64,000 nt of DNA from positions 1,116,001 through 1,180,000 of the forward strand of contig JAGKQI010000081.1 in assembly GCA_018806915.1 (NCBI GenBank). The letters run 5' to 3'. A program made the translations under genes and the position numbers. The notes beneath the pieces were generated by a model. The model was not told the origin of the DNA, did not search any database, and saw only the letters and a list, made by a program, of their open reading frames with translations. This DNA comes from Phytophthora colocasiae (lineage: Eukaryota; Oomycota; Peronosporomycetes; Peronosporales; Peronosporaceae). Positions 33,701 to 45,490 of the stretch are shown in pieces; positions within the stretch are counted from its first letter, which is position 1; every line of letters starts with the position of its first letter.

Positions 33701-33844
33701 CTTACGTACCTGTGCTGGAGCAGGAGGGGGGCTGATCTCCTCCATGTCCACATCTGAGTCTGACATCTCCACGTCGGAAGTGAAATTGCCTTCTATAGAC
33801 TTGTGTGGCCGCTTTCGCTTCATAGACGTTGGAGGGGAAACCAT
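30791..33844 (-). pseudogene. NTPase/nuclease family, copy C (QVKN type), broken at exon 2 start
   Basis: Exon 1 is 33,844-33,710 (45 codons), longer than in A and D, and carries a nuclear-localisation-like MKRKRPHK. The intron is 33,709-33,624, and exon 2 starts at 33,623. Exon 2 lacks 20 nt present in A and D (near 33,605), lost between two TCAGGA repeats. The spliced frame then meets TGA at its eighth codon. Beyond this the domain set is complete: Walker A, VVVVIDEAR, GADLVIP and LIQVKN (QVKN at 31,351-31,340), plus a C-terminal region missing from copy A. A frame opened inside the intron would bypass the stop, so an intron-retained product is formally possible. A 30-nt Ser/Asp repeat lies between the nuclease strands. 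Neighbour D is divergent, across the Helitron array. Confidence 0.7.
31391..31550 (-). repeat. In-frame 30-nt tandem repeat encoding an acidic Ser/Asp linker
   Basis: About five copies of a 30-nt unit (CGCTCGAGTCGCT.. on plus strand) encode ten-residue blocks such as SDSSEESDAE. Copies A, B and D have roughly one such block, so this is a copy-number expansion in copy C. It lies between the GADLVIP strand and the QVKN motif. Confidence 0.8.
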
Positions 33845-33909
33845 CGTATTCTTGTTGGTCGGAAAGGAAATCTAGGACTGCAACCGCATTGAGGTTGCCT
33901 TTCTGACCA
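33845..33909. promoter_or_regulatory. Left flank of the Helitron array / 5' flank of copy C
   Basis: These 65 nt up to the A at 33,909 match 62,865-62,929 almost perfectly. There the sequence continues uninterrupted into the 5' flank of copy F. Confidence 0.7.
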
Positions 33910-34547
33910 TCTCTACCCTCTAGGCTAGTGCCGTGTCTGTGTGTCTGTGTGTCTGTTCAACGTCGTAGCGCATAAACCTGCGTAGCTACCTGTCTCTCCA
34001 TTTTGTACATGTACGTATTCTATACTGTATTTTCCCATGGTGTAGCCTATCCCTATGTTCTAGACTGCTCTCAGGAATGCCAAAATTACAAATATAGCCC
34101 ACTAATGATAACCCTCTCAATGGCCTCTGATTGGTCCGCACACCCGGCCACAAAATAATTGATTGGACAAAATGAAGCTAAGTACGATTAAAATGCTGAG
34201 CTGCCCGCTTTACAGACCGGTGATTGGCTAAAATACATCCTACCGAGCGAAGCGAAGGTAGCACCTCGGCCAACTGGCGCGCGCCGAAGGTGTGGCGCCG
34301 ATGGTAGTAGTGGAGCGAACTGGAACAGTGAGCCCACGGGTTTCAACCAAACACATACAAACCGCCCGCAAAGCGGGCGGCACTGCTAAAATACATCCTA
34401 CCGAGCGAAGCGAAGGTAGCACCTCGGCCAACCGGCGCGCGCCGAAGGTGTGGCGCCGATGGTGAGTAGTGGGCGAACTGGAACAGTTCACCACGGGTTT
34501 CAACCAAACACATACACACCGCCCGCAAAAGCGGGCGGCACTGCTGG
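33910..34547 (+). mobile_element. Helitron unit 1, 638 bp, non-autonomous
   Basis: Preceded by A at 33,909, as expected for an A^T target. Two 3' modules. It ends CTGG rather than CTAG, and its spacer after the hairpin is CACTG instead of CACTCGG. Confidence 0.75.
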
Positions 34548-35954
34548 TCTCTACTCTCTAGGCTAGTGGCGTCTGTGTGTCCGTTGTGTGTGTGTTCAAC
34601 GTCTTAGCGCATAAACCTGCGTAGCTACCTGTCTCTCCATTTCGTACATGTAGGTTTTCCATACTGTATTGTCCCATGGTGTAGCCTATCCCTATGTTCT
34701 AGACTGCTCTCAGGAATGCCAAAATTACAAATATAGCCCACTAATGATAACCCTCTCCATGGCCTCTGATTGGTCCGCACACCCGGCCACAAAATTTTCA
34801 TTGGACAAAAGTAAGCTAAGTACGATTAAAATGCTGAGCTGCCCCGCTTTACAGACCGGTGATTGGCTAAAATGCATCCTACCGAGCGAAGCGAAGGTAG
34901 CACCTCGGCCAACTGGCGCGCGCCGAAGGTGTGGCGCCGATGGAGAGTAGTGGGGCGAACTGGAACAGTGAGCCCCACGGGTTTCAACCAAACACATACA
35001 AACCGCCCGCAAAAGCGGGCGGCACTCGGCTAAAATTGCTTCGATAAGTACGAAATATTAGCTGCGAGCTCGCAGCCCCCACTGGTGATTGGCTAAAATA
35101 CATCCTACCGAGCGAAGCGAAGGTAGCACCTCGGCCAACTGGCGCGCGCCGAAGGTGTGGCGCCGGTGGTGAGTAGTGGAGCGAACTGGAACAGTGAGCA
35201 CCACGGGTTTTAACCAAACACATACAAACCGCCCGCAAAAGCGGGCGGCACTCGGCTAAAATTGCTTCGATAAGTACGAAATAGTAGCTGCGAGCTCGCG
35301 AGCTCGCAGCCCCCACTGGTGATTGGCTAAAATACATCCTACCGAGCGAAGCGAAGGTAGCACCTCGGCCAACTGGCGCGCGCCGAAGGTGTGGCGCCGA
35401 TGGAGAGTAGTGGGGCGAACTGGAACAGTGAGCACCACGGGTTTCAACCAAACACATACAAACCGCCCGCAAAAGCGGGCGGCACTCGGCTAAAATTGCT
35501 TCGATAAGTACGAAATAGTAGCTGCGAGCTCGCAGCCCCCACTGGTGATTGGCTAAAATACATCCTACCGAGCGAAGCGAAGGTAGCACCTCGGCCAACT
35601 GGCGCGCGCCGAAGGTGTGGCGCCGATGGTGAGTAGTGGGGCGAACTGGAACAGTGAGCCCCACGGGTTTCGACCAAACACATACAAACCGCCCGCAAAA
35701 GCGGGCGGCACTCGGCTAAAATTGCTTCGATAAGTACGAAATAGTAGCTGCGAGCTCGCGAGCTCGCAGCCCCCACTGGTGATTGGCTAAAATACATCCT
35801 ACCGAGCGAAGCGAAGGTAGCACCTCGGCCAACTGGCGCGCGCCGAAGGTGTGGCGCCGATGGAGAGTAGTGGGGCGAACTGGAACAGTGAGCCCCACGG
35901 GTTTTTAACCAAACACATACAAACCGCCCGCAAAAGCGGGCGGCACTCGGCTAG
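34548..35954 (+). mobile_element. Helitron unit 2, 1407 bp, non-autonomous
   Basis: Longest short unit, with five 3' modules. Four of the hairpins are followed by CTAA and a ~75-nt linker with the CTGCGAGCTCG palindrome; the last ends CTAG. Confidence 0.75.
35288..35309. repeat. 22-bp perfect palindrome in the inter-module linker (type example)
   Basis: Two inverted 11-mers, CTGCGAGCTCG and CGAGCTCGCAG, abut with no spacer. The same palindrome recurs in most long linkers of the array (for example about 35,748, 36,641, 37,447, 39,474, 42,505). A 14-bp version (CTGCGAGCTCGCAG) replaces it in others, for example about 35,052 and 38,355. Confidence 0.85.
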
Positions 35955-37008
35955 TCTCTACCCTCTAGGCTAGTGCCGTGTCTGTGTGTCTGTGTGTCTG
36001 TGTGTCTGTGTGTCCGTTGTGTGTGTGTTCAACGTCTTAGCGCATAAACCTGCGTAGCTACCTGTCTCTCCATTGTGTACATGTACGTATTCTATACTGT
36101 ATTTTCCCATGGTGTAGCCTATCCCTATGTTCCAGACTGCTCTCAGGAATGCCAAAATTACAAATATAGCCCACTAATGATAACCCTCTCCATGGCCTCT
36201 GATTGGTCCGCACACCCGGCCACAAAATATTTAATTAAACAAAAGTAAGCTAAGTACGATTAAAATGCTGAGCTGCCCCGCTTTACAGACCGGTGATTGG
36301 CTAAAATGCATCCTACCGACCTCGGCCAACCGGCGCGCGCCGAAGGTGTGGCGCCGATGGTGAGTAGTGGGGCGAACCGGAACAGTGAGCACCACGGGCT
36401 TCAACCAAACACATACAAACTGCCCGCAAAAGCGGGCGGCACTCGGCTAAAATACATCCTACCGAGCGAAGCGAAGGTAGCACCTCGGTCAACTAGCGCG
36501 CCGAAGGTGTGGCGCCGATGGTGAGTAGTGGGGCGAACTGGAACAGTGAGCACCACGGGCTTCAACCAAACACATACAAACCGCCCGCAAAAGCGGGCGG
36601 CACTCGGCTAAAATTGCTTCGATAAGTACGAAATAGTAGCTGCGAGCTCGCGAGCTCGCAGCCCACACTGGTGATTGGCTAAAATACATCCTACCGAGCG
36701 AAGCGAAGGTAGCACCTCGGCCAACTGGCGCGCGCCGAAGGTGTGGCGCCGGTGGTGAGTAGTGGAGCGAACTGGAACAGTGAGCACCACGGGTTTCAAC
36801 CAAACACATACACACCGCCCGCAAAAGCGGGCGGCACTCGGCTAAAATACATCCTACCGAGCGAAGCGAAGGTAGCACCTCGGCCAACTGGCGCGCGCCG
36901 AAGGTGTGGCGCCGATGGTGAGTAGTGGGGCGAACTGGAACAGTGAGCACCACGGGCTTCAACCAAACACATACAAACCGCCCGCAAAAGCGGGCGGCAC
37001 TCGGCTAG
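35955..37008 (+). mobile_element. Helitron unit 3, 1054 bp, non-autonomous
   Basis: Four 3' modules. The first lacks part of the GAGCGAAGCG stretch (near 36,320), a deletion also present in unit 9, which marks the two as sister copies. Confidence 0.75.
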
Positions 37009-37814
37009 TCTCTACCCTCTAGGCTAGTGCCGTGTCTGTGTGTCTGTGTGTCTGTGTGTCTGTGTGTCCGTTGTGTGTGTGTTCAACGTCTTAGCGCATA
37101 AACCTGCGTAGCTACCTGTCTCTCCATTGTGTACATGTACGTATTCTATACTGTATTTTCCCATAGTGTAGCCTATCCCTACGTTCTAGACTGCTCTCAG
37201 GAATGCCAAAATTACAAATATAGCCCACTAATGATAACCCTCTCAATGGCCTCTGATTGGTCCGCACACCCGGCCACAAAATATTTGATTGGACAAAAGT
37301 AAGCAAAGTACGATTAAAACCCGATGAAGAGTAGTGGGGCGAACTGGAACAGTGAGCCCCACGGGTTTCGACCAAACACATACAAACCGCCCGCAAAAGC
37401 GGGCGGCACTCGGCTAAAATTGCTTCGATAAGTACGAAATAGTAGCTGCGAGCTCGCGAGCTCGCAGCCCCCACTGGTGATTGGCTAAAATACATCCTAC
37501 CGAGCGAAGCGAAGGTAGCACCTCGGCCAACTGGCGCGCGCCGAAGGTGTGGCGCCGATGGAGAGTAGTGGGGCGAACTGGAACAGTGAGCCCCACGGGT
37601 TTCAACCAAACACATACAAACCGCCCGCAAAAGCGGGCGGCACTCGGCTAAAATACATCCTACCGAGCGAAGCGAAGGTAGCACCTCGGTCAACTGGCGC
37701 GCGCCGAAGGTGTGGCGCCGATGGTGAGTAGTGGGGCGAACTGGAACAGTGAGCACCACGGGTTTCAACCAAACACATACAAACCGCCCGCAAAAGCGGG
37801 CGGCACTCGGCTAG
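37009..37814 (+). mobile_element. Helitron unit 4, 806 bp, non-autonomous
   Basis: Three 3' modules. The 5' module is cut short near 37,320 and joins the middle of a 3' module, removing the CCGGTGATTGGC block. Confidence 0.75.
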
Positions 37815-38944
37815 TCTTTACTCTCTAGGCTAGTGCCGTGTCTGTGTGTCTGTGTGTCTGTGTGTCTGTGTGTCCGTTGTGTGTGTGTTCAACGTCTTAG
37901 CGCATAAACCTGCGTAGCTACCTGTCTCTCCATTTTGTACATGTACGTATTCTATACTGTATTTTCCCATGGTGTAGCCTATCTCTACGTTCTAGACTGC
38001 TCTCAGGAATGCCAAAATTACAAATATAGCCCACTAATGATAACCCTCTCAATGGCCTCTGATTGGTCCGCACACCCGGCCACAAAATATTTAATTGGAC
38101 AAAAGTAAGCTAAGTACGATTAAAATGCTGAGCTGCCCCGCTTTACAGACCGGTGATTGGCTAAAATGCATCCTACCGAGCGAAGCGAAGGTAGCACCTC
38201 GGCCAACTGGCGCGCGCCGAAGGTGTGGCGCCGATGGTGAGTAGTGGGGCGAACTGGAACAGTGAGCACCACGGGTTTCAACCAAACACATACAAACCGC
38301 CCGCAAAAGCGGGCGGCACTCGGCTAAAATTGCTTCGATAAGTACGAAATAGTAGCTGCGAGCTCGCAGCCCCCACTGGTGATTGGCTAAAATACATCCT
38401 ACCGAGCGAAGCGAAGGTAGCACCTCGGCCAACTGGCGCGCGCCGAAGGTGTGGCGCCGGTGGTGAGTAGTGGAGCGAACTGGAACAGTGAGCACCACGG
38501 GTTTCAACCAAACACATACAAACCGCCCGCAAAAGCGGGCGGCACTCGGCTAAAATTGCTTCGATAAGTACGAAATAGTAGCTGCGAGCTCGCGAGCTCG
38601 CAGCCCCCACTGGTGATTGGCTAAAATACATCCTACCGAGCGAAGCGAAGGTAGCACCTCGGCCAACTGGCGCGCGCCGAAGGTGTGGCGCCGATGGAGA
38701 GTAGTGGGGCGAACTGGAACAGTGAGCACCACGGGTTTCAACAAAACACATACACACCGCCCGCAAAAGCGGGCGCCACGCAGCTAAAATACATCCTACC
38801 GAGCGAAGCGGTAGCACCTCGGTCAACTGGCGCGCGCCGAAGGTGTGGCGCCGATGGTGAGAAAAGTGCGAACTGGAACAGTGAGCTCCCTACGGGTTTC
38901 AACCAAACACATACAAACCGCCCGCAAAGCGGGCGGCACTCGGC
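37815..38944 (+). mobile_element. Helitron unit 5, 1130 bp, non-autonomous
   Basis: Begins TCTTTACTC. Four 3' modules; the third has a mutated hairpin arm (GCGGGCGCC). The right boundary is irregular: CTCGGC joins TCTACCCC without a full CTAG. Confidence 0.7.
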
Positions 38945-39678
38945 TCTACCCCTCTCTCTAGCCGTGTCTGTGTGTCTGTGTGTCTGTGTGTCCGTTGTGT
39001 GTGTGTTCAACGTCTTAGCGCATAAACCTGCGTAGCTACCTGTCTCTCCATTTCGTACATGTAGGTTTTCCATACTGTATTTTCCCATGGTGTAGCCTAT
39101 CCCTATGTTCTAGACTGCTCTCAGGAATGCCAAAATTACAAATATAGCCCACTAATGATAACCCTCTCAATGGCCTCTGATTGGTCCGCACACCCGGCCA
39201 CAAAATATTTAATTGGACAAAAGTAAGCTAAGTACGATTAAAATGCTGAGCTGCCCCGCTTTACAGACCGGTGATTGGCTAAAATGCATCCTACCGAGCG
39301 AAGCGAAGGTAGCACCTCGGCCAACTGGCGCGCGCCGAAGGTGTGGCGCCGATGGTGAGTAGTGGGGCGAACTGGAACAGTGAGCCCCACGGGTTTCGAC
39401 CAAACACATACAAACCGCCCGCAAAAGCGGGCGGCACTCGGCTAAAATTGCTTCGATAAGTACGAAATAGTAGCTGCGAGCTCGCGAGCTCGCAGCCCCC
39501 ACTGGTGATTGGCTAAAATACATCCTACCGAGCGAAGCGAAGGTAGCACCTCGGCCAACTGGCGCGCGCCGAAGGTGTGGCGCCGATGGTGAGTAGTGGG
39601 GCGAACTGGAACAGTGAGCACCACGGGCTTCACCCAAACACATACAACCCGCCCGCAAAGCGGGCGGCACTCGGCTAG
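38945..39678 (+). mobile_element. Helitron unit 6, 734 bp, non-autonomous
   Basis: The 5' tip is degenerate (TCTACCCCTCTC). Two 3' modules, separated by a linker with the 22-bp palindrome. Ends CTAG. Confidence 0.7.
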
Positions 39679-40422
39679 TCTCTGCCCTCTAGGCTAGTGC
39701 CGTGTCTGTGTGTCTGTGTGTCTGTGTGTCTGTGTGTCCGTTGTGTGTGTGTTCAACGTCGTAGCGCATAAACCTGCGTAGCTACCTGTCTCTCCATTTT
39801 GTACATGTACGTATTCTATACTGTATTTTCCCATGGTGTAGCCTATCCCTATGTTCTAGACTGCTCTCAGGAATGCCAAAATTACAAATATAGCCCACTA
39901 ATGATAACCTCTCAATGGCCTCTGATTGGTCCGCACACCCGGCCACAAAACTTTGATTGGACAAAATGAAGCTAAGTACGATTAAAATGCTGAGCTGCCC
40001 GCTTTACAGACCGGTGATTGGCTAAAATGCATCCTACCGAGCGAAGCGAAGGTAGCACCTCAACCAACTGGCGCGCGCCGAAGGTGTGGCGCCGATGGTG
40101 AGTAGTGGGGCGAACTGGAACAGTGAGCCCCACGGGTTTCAACCAAACACATATAAACCGCCCGCAAAAGCGGGCGGCACTCGGCTAAAATTGCTTCGAT
40201 AAGTACGAAATAGTAGCTGCGAGCTCGCGAGCTCGCAGCCCCCACTGGTGATTGGCTAAAATACATCCTACCGAGCGAAGCGAAGGTAGCACCTCGGTCA
40301 ACTGGCGCGCGCCGAAGGTGTGGCGCCGATGGTGAGTAGTGGGGCGAACTGGAACAGTGAGCCCCACGGGTTTCAACCAAACACATACAAACCGCCCGCA
40401 AAAGCGGGCGGCACTCGGCTAG
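39679..40422 (+). mobile_element. Helitron unit 7, 744 bp, non-autonomous
   Basis: Starts with the G variant (TCTCTGCCC). Two 3' modules; the first has CTCAACC in place of CTCGGCC. Confidence 0.75.
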
Positions 40423-40919
40423 TCTCTACCCTCTAGGCTAGTGCGGTGTCTGTGTGTCTGTGTGTCCGTTGTGTGTGTGTTCAACGTCGTAGCGCATAAA
40501 CCTGCGTAGCTACCTGTCTCTCCATTTTGTACATGTACGTATTCTATACTGTATTTTCCCATGGTGTAGCCTATCCCTATGTTCTAGACTGCTCTCAGGA
40601 ATGCCAAAATTACAAATATAGCCCACTAATGATAACCCTCTCAATGGCCTCTGATTGGTCCGCACACCCGGCCACAAAATATTTAATTGGACAAAAGTAA
40701 GCTAAGTACGATTAAAATGCTGAGCTGCCCCGCTTTACAGACCGGTGATTGGCTAAAATGCATCCTACCGAGCGAAGCGAAGGTAGCACCTCGGCCAACT
40801 GGCGCGCGCCGAAGGTGTGGCGCCGATGGTGAGTAGTGGGGCGAACTGGAACAGTGAGCCCCACGGGTTTCAACCAAACACATACAAACCGCCCGCAAAA
40901 GCGGGCGGCACTCGGCTAG
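40423..40919 (+). mobile_element. Helitron unit 8, 497 bp, minimal unit
   Basis: One 5' module and a single 3' module with one hairpin and CTAG. This is the simplest version and probably the ancestral non-autonomous structure. Confidence 0.8.
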
Positions 40920-41964
40920 TCTCTGCCCTCTAGGCTAGTGCCGTGTCTGTGTGTCTGTGTGTCTGTGTGTCCGTTGTGTGTGTGTTCAACGTCTAAGCGC
41001 ATAAACCTGCGTAGCTACCTGTCTCTCCATTGTGTACATGTACGTATTCTATACTGTATTTTCCCATGGTGTAGCCTATCCCTATGTTCCAGACTGCTCT
41101 CAGGAATGCCAAAATTACAAATATAGCCCACTAATGATAACCCTCTCAATGGCCTCTGATTGGTCCGCACACCCGGCCACAAAATATTTGATTGGACAAA
41201 ATTAAGCAAAGTACGATTAAAATGCTGAGCTGCCCCGCTTTACAGACCGGTGATTGGCTAAAATGCATCCTACCGACCTCGGCCAACCGGCGCGCGCCGA
41301 AGGTGTGGCGCCGATGGTGAGTAGTGGGGCGAACCGGAACAGTGAGCACCACGGGCTTCAACCAAACACATACAAACTGCCCGCAAAAGCGGGCGGCACT
41401 CGGCTAAAATACATCCTACCGAGCGAAGCGAAGGTAGCACCTCGGTCAACTAGCGCGCCGAAGCGTGTGGCGCCGATGAAGAGTAGTGGGGCGAACTGGA
41501 ACAGTGAGCACCACGGGCTTCCACCAAACACATCCAACCCGCCCGCAAAAGCGGGCGGCACTCGGCTAAAATTGCTTCGATAAGTACGAAATAGTAGCTG
41601 CGAGCTCGCGAGCTCGCAGCCCCCACTGGTGATTGGCTAAAATACATCCTACCGAGCGAAGCGAAGGTAGCACCTCGGCCAACTGGCGCGCGCCGAAGGT
41701 GTGGCCCGGTGGTGGTAGTGGAGCGAACTGGAACAGTGAGCACCACGGGTTTCAACCAAACACATACACACCGCCCGCAAAAGCGGGCGGCTGCTCACTA
41801 AATACATCCTGCCGAGCGGAGGCGAAGGTAGCACCTCGGCCAACTGGCGCGCGCCGAAGGTGTGGCGCCGATGGAGAGTAGTGGGGCGAACTGGAACAGT
41901 GAGCCCCACGGGTTTCAACCAAACACATACAAACCGCCCGCAAAAGCGGGCGGCACTCGGCTAG
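40920..41964 (+). mobile_element. Helitron unit 9, 1045 bp, non-autonomous
   Basis: Four 3' modules. It shares the first-module deletion with unit 3 but carries additional small lesions near 41,460 and 41,800. Confidence 0.75.
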
Positions 41965-43268
41965 TCTCTACCCTCTAGGCTAGTGCCGTGTCTGTGTGTC
42001 TGTGTGTCTGTGTGTCTGTGTGTCCGTTGTGTGTGTGTTCAACGTCTTAGCGCATAAACCTGCGTAGCTACCTGTCTCTCCATTGTGTACATGTACGTAT
42101 TCTATACTGTATTTTCCCATAGTGTAGCCTATCCCTATCTTCTAGACTGCTCTCAGGAATGCCAAAATTACAAATATAGCCCACTAATGATAACCCTCTC
42201 AATGGCCTCTGATTGGTCCGCACACCCGGCCACAAAATATTTGATTGGACAAAATTAAGCAAAGTACGATTAAAATGCTGAGCTGCCCCGCTTTACAGAC
42301 CGGTGATTGGCTAAAATACATCCTACCGAGCGAAGCGAAGGTAGCACCTCGGCCAACTGGCGCGCGCCGAAGGTGTGGCGCCGGTGGTGAGTAGTGGGGC
42401 GAACTGGAACAGTGAGCCCCACGGGTTTCAACCAAACACAAACAAACCGCCCGCAAAAGCGGGCGGCACTCGGCTAAAATTGCTTCGATAAGTACGAAAT
42501 AGTAGCTGCGAGCTCGCGAGCTCGCAGCCCCCACTGGTGATTGGCTAAAATACATCCTACCGAGCGAAGCGAAGGTAGCACCTCGGCCAACTGGCGCGCG
42601 CCGAAGGTGTGGCGCCGGTGGTGAGTAGTGGGGCGAACTGGAACAGTGAGCCCCACGGGTTTCAACCAAACACATACAAACCGCCCGCAAAAGCGGGCGG
42701 CACTCGGCTAAAATACATCCTACCGAGCGAAGCGAAGGTAGCACCTCGGCCAACTGGCGCGCGCCGAAGGTGTGGCGCCGATGGAGAGTAGTGGGGCGAA
42801 CTGGAACAGTGAGCCCCACGGGTTTTAACCAAACACATACAAACCGCCCGCAAAAGCGGGCGGCACTCGGCTAAAATACATCTTACCGAGCGAAGCGAAG
42901 GTAGCACCTCGGCCAACTGGCGCGCGCCGAAGGTGTGGCGCCGATGGTGAGTGGTGGGGCGAACTGGAACAGTGAGCACCACGGGTTTCAACCAAACACA
43001 TACAAACCGCCCGCAAAAGCGGGCGCCACTCGGCTAAAATTGCTTCGATAAGTACGAAATAGTAGCTGCGAGCTCGCGAGCTCGTAGCCCCCACTGGTGA
43101 TTGGCTAAAATACATCCTACCGAGCGAAGCGAAGGTACCTTGGCCAACTGGCGCGCGCCGAAGGTGTGGCGCCGATGGAGAGTAGTGGGGCGAACTGGAA
43201 CAGTGAGCCCCACGGGTTTCACCCAAACACATACAAACCGCCCGCAAAAGCGGGCGGCACTCGGCTAG
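41965..43268 (+). mobile_element. Helitron unit 10, 1304 bp, non-autonomous
   Basis: Five 3' modules. Same length and module order as unit 11, including a shared GCGGGCGCC hairpin-arm change and a shared AAGGTACCTTGG deletion. Confidence 0.8.
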
Positions 43269-44572
43269 TCTCTACCCTCTAGGCTAGTGCCGTGTCTGTG
43301 TGTCTGTGTGTCTGTGTGTCTGTGTGTCCGTTGTGTGTGTGTTCAACGTCTTAGCGCATAAACCTGCGTAGCTACCTGTCTCTCCATTGTGTACATGTAC
43401 GTATTCTATACTGTATTTTCCCATAGTGTAGCCTATCCCTATCTTCTAGACTGCTCTCAGGAATGCCAAAATTACAAATATAGCCCACTAATGATAACCC
43501 TCTCAATGGCCTCTGATTGGTCCGCACACCCGGCCACAAAATATTTGATTGGACAAAATGAAGCAAAGTACGATTAAAATGCTGAGCTGCCCCGCTTTAC
43601 AGACCGGTGATTAGCTAAAATACATCCTACCGAGCGAAGCGAAGGTAGCACCTCGGCCAACTGGCGCGCGCCGAAGGTGTGGCGCCGGTGGTGAGAAGTG
43701 GGGCGAACTGGAACAGTGAGCCCCACGGGTTTCAACCAAACACAAACAAACCGCCCGCAAAAGCGGGCGGCACTCGGCTAAAATTGCTTCGATAAGTACG
43801 AAATAGTAGCTGCGAGCTCGCGAGCTCGCAGCCCCCACTGGTGATTGGCTAAAATACATCCTACCGAGCGAAGCGAAGGTAGCACCTCGGCCAACTGGCG
43901 CGCGCCGAAGGTGTGGCGCCGGTGGTGAGTAGTGGGGCGAACTGGAACAGTGAGCCCCACGGGTTTCAACCAAACACATACAAACCGCCCGCAACCGCGG
44001 GCGGCACTCGGCTAAAATACATCCTACCGACCGAAGCGAAGGTAGCACCTCGGCCAACTGGCGCGCGCCGAAGGTGTGGCGCCGATGGAGAGTAGTGGGG
44101 CGAACTGGAACAGTGAGCCCCACGGGTTTTAACCAAACACATACAAACCGCCCGCAAAAGTGGGCGGCACTCGGCTAAAATACATCTTACCGAGCGAAGC
44201 GAAGGTAGCACCTCGGCCAACTGGCGTGCGCCGAAGGTGTGGCGCCGATGGTGAGTGGTGGGGCGAACTGGAACAGTGAGCACCACGGGTTTCAACCAAA
44301 CACATACAAACCGCCCGCAAAAGCGGGCGCCACTCGGCTAAAATTGCTTCGATAAGTACGAAATAGTAGCTGCGAGCTCGCGAGCTCGTAGCCCCCACTG
44401 GTGATTGGCTAAAATACATCCTACCGAGCGAAGCGAAGGTACCTTGGCCAACTGGCGCGCGCCGAAGGTGTGGCGCCGATGGAGAGTAGTGGGGCGAACT
44501 GGAACAGTGAGCCCCACGGGTTTCACCCAAACACATACAAACCGCCCGCAAAAGCGGGCGGCACTCGGCTAG
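43269..44572 (+). mobile_element. Helitron unit 11, 1304 bp, near-duplicate of unit 10
   Basis: Differs from unit 10 by scattered substitutions, for example a hairpin loop and arm changed to CAACCGCGGGCGG near 43,992, pointing to recent whole-unit duplication. Confidence 0.8.
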
Positions 44573-45271
44573 TCTCTGCCCTCTAGGCTAGTGCCGTGTC
44601 TGTGTGTCTGTGTGTCCGTTGTGTGTGTGTTCAACGTCGTAGCGCATAAACCTGCGTAGCTACCTGTCTCTCCATTTTGTACATGTACGTATTCTATACT
44701 GTATTTTCCCATGGTGTAGCCTATCCCTACGTTCTAGACTGCTCTCAGGAATGCCAAAATTACAAATATAGCCCACTAATGATAACCCTCTCAATGGCCT
44801 CTGATTGGTCCGCACACCCGGCCACAAAATATTTAATTAGACAAAAGTAAGCTAAGTACGATTAAAATGCTGAGCTGCCCCGCTTTACAGACCGGTGATT
44901 GGCTAAAATACATCCTACCGAGCGAAGCGAAGGTAGCACCTCGGTCAACTGGCGCGCGCCGAAGGTGTGGCGCCGATGGTGAGTAGTGGGGCGAACTGGA
45001 ACAGTGAGCCCCACGGGTTTCAACCAAACACATACAAACCGCCCGCAAAAGCGGGCGGCACTCGGCTAAAATTGCTTCGATAAGTACGAAATAGTAGCTG
45101 CGAGCTCGCGAGCTCGCAGCCTCCACTGGTGATTGGCTAAAATATATCTTACCGAGCGAAGCGAAGGTGTGGCGCCGATGGAGAGTAGTGGGGCGAACTG
45201 GAACAGTGAGCCCCACGGGTTTCAACCAAACACATACAAACCGCCCGCAAAAGCGGGCGGCACTCGGCTAG
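44573..45271 (+). mobile_element. Helitron unit 12, 699 bp, non-autonomous
   Basis: Two 3' modules. The second has lost the GGCGCGCGCC block (near 45,165). It ends CTAG at 45,268-45,271, directly against the autonomous element. Confidence 0.75.
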
Positions 45272-45490
45272 TCTCTGCCCTCTAGGCTAGTGCCGTGTCT
45301 GTGTGTCTGTTCAACGTCGTAGCGCATAAACCTGCGTAGCTACCTGTCTCTCCATTTTGTACATGTACGTATTCTATACTGTATTTTCCCATGCTTTAGC
45401 CTATCCCTATGTTCCAGACTGCTCTCAGGAATGCCAAAATTACAAATATAGCCCACTAATGATAACCCTCTCAATGGCCTCTGATTGGTC

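Noticed and set aside
34240..45225. Dozens of 60-220-codon open frames on both strands across the repeat array (and again at 51.9-57.0 kb)
   Set aside because: They recur in every repeat module in the same register, are caused by the G+C-rich module lacking stops, overlap on opposite strands and match no protein family. They are repeat artefacts.
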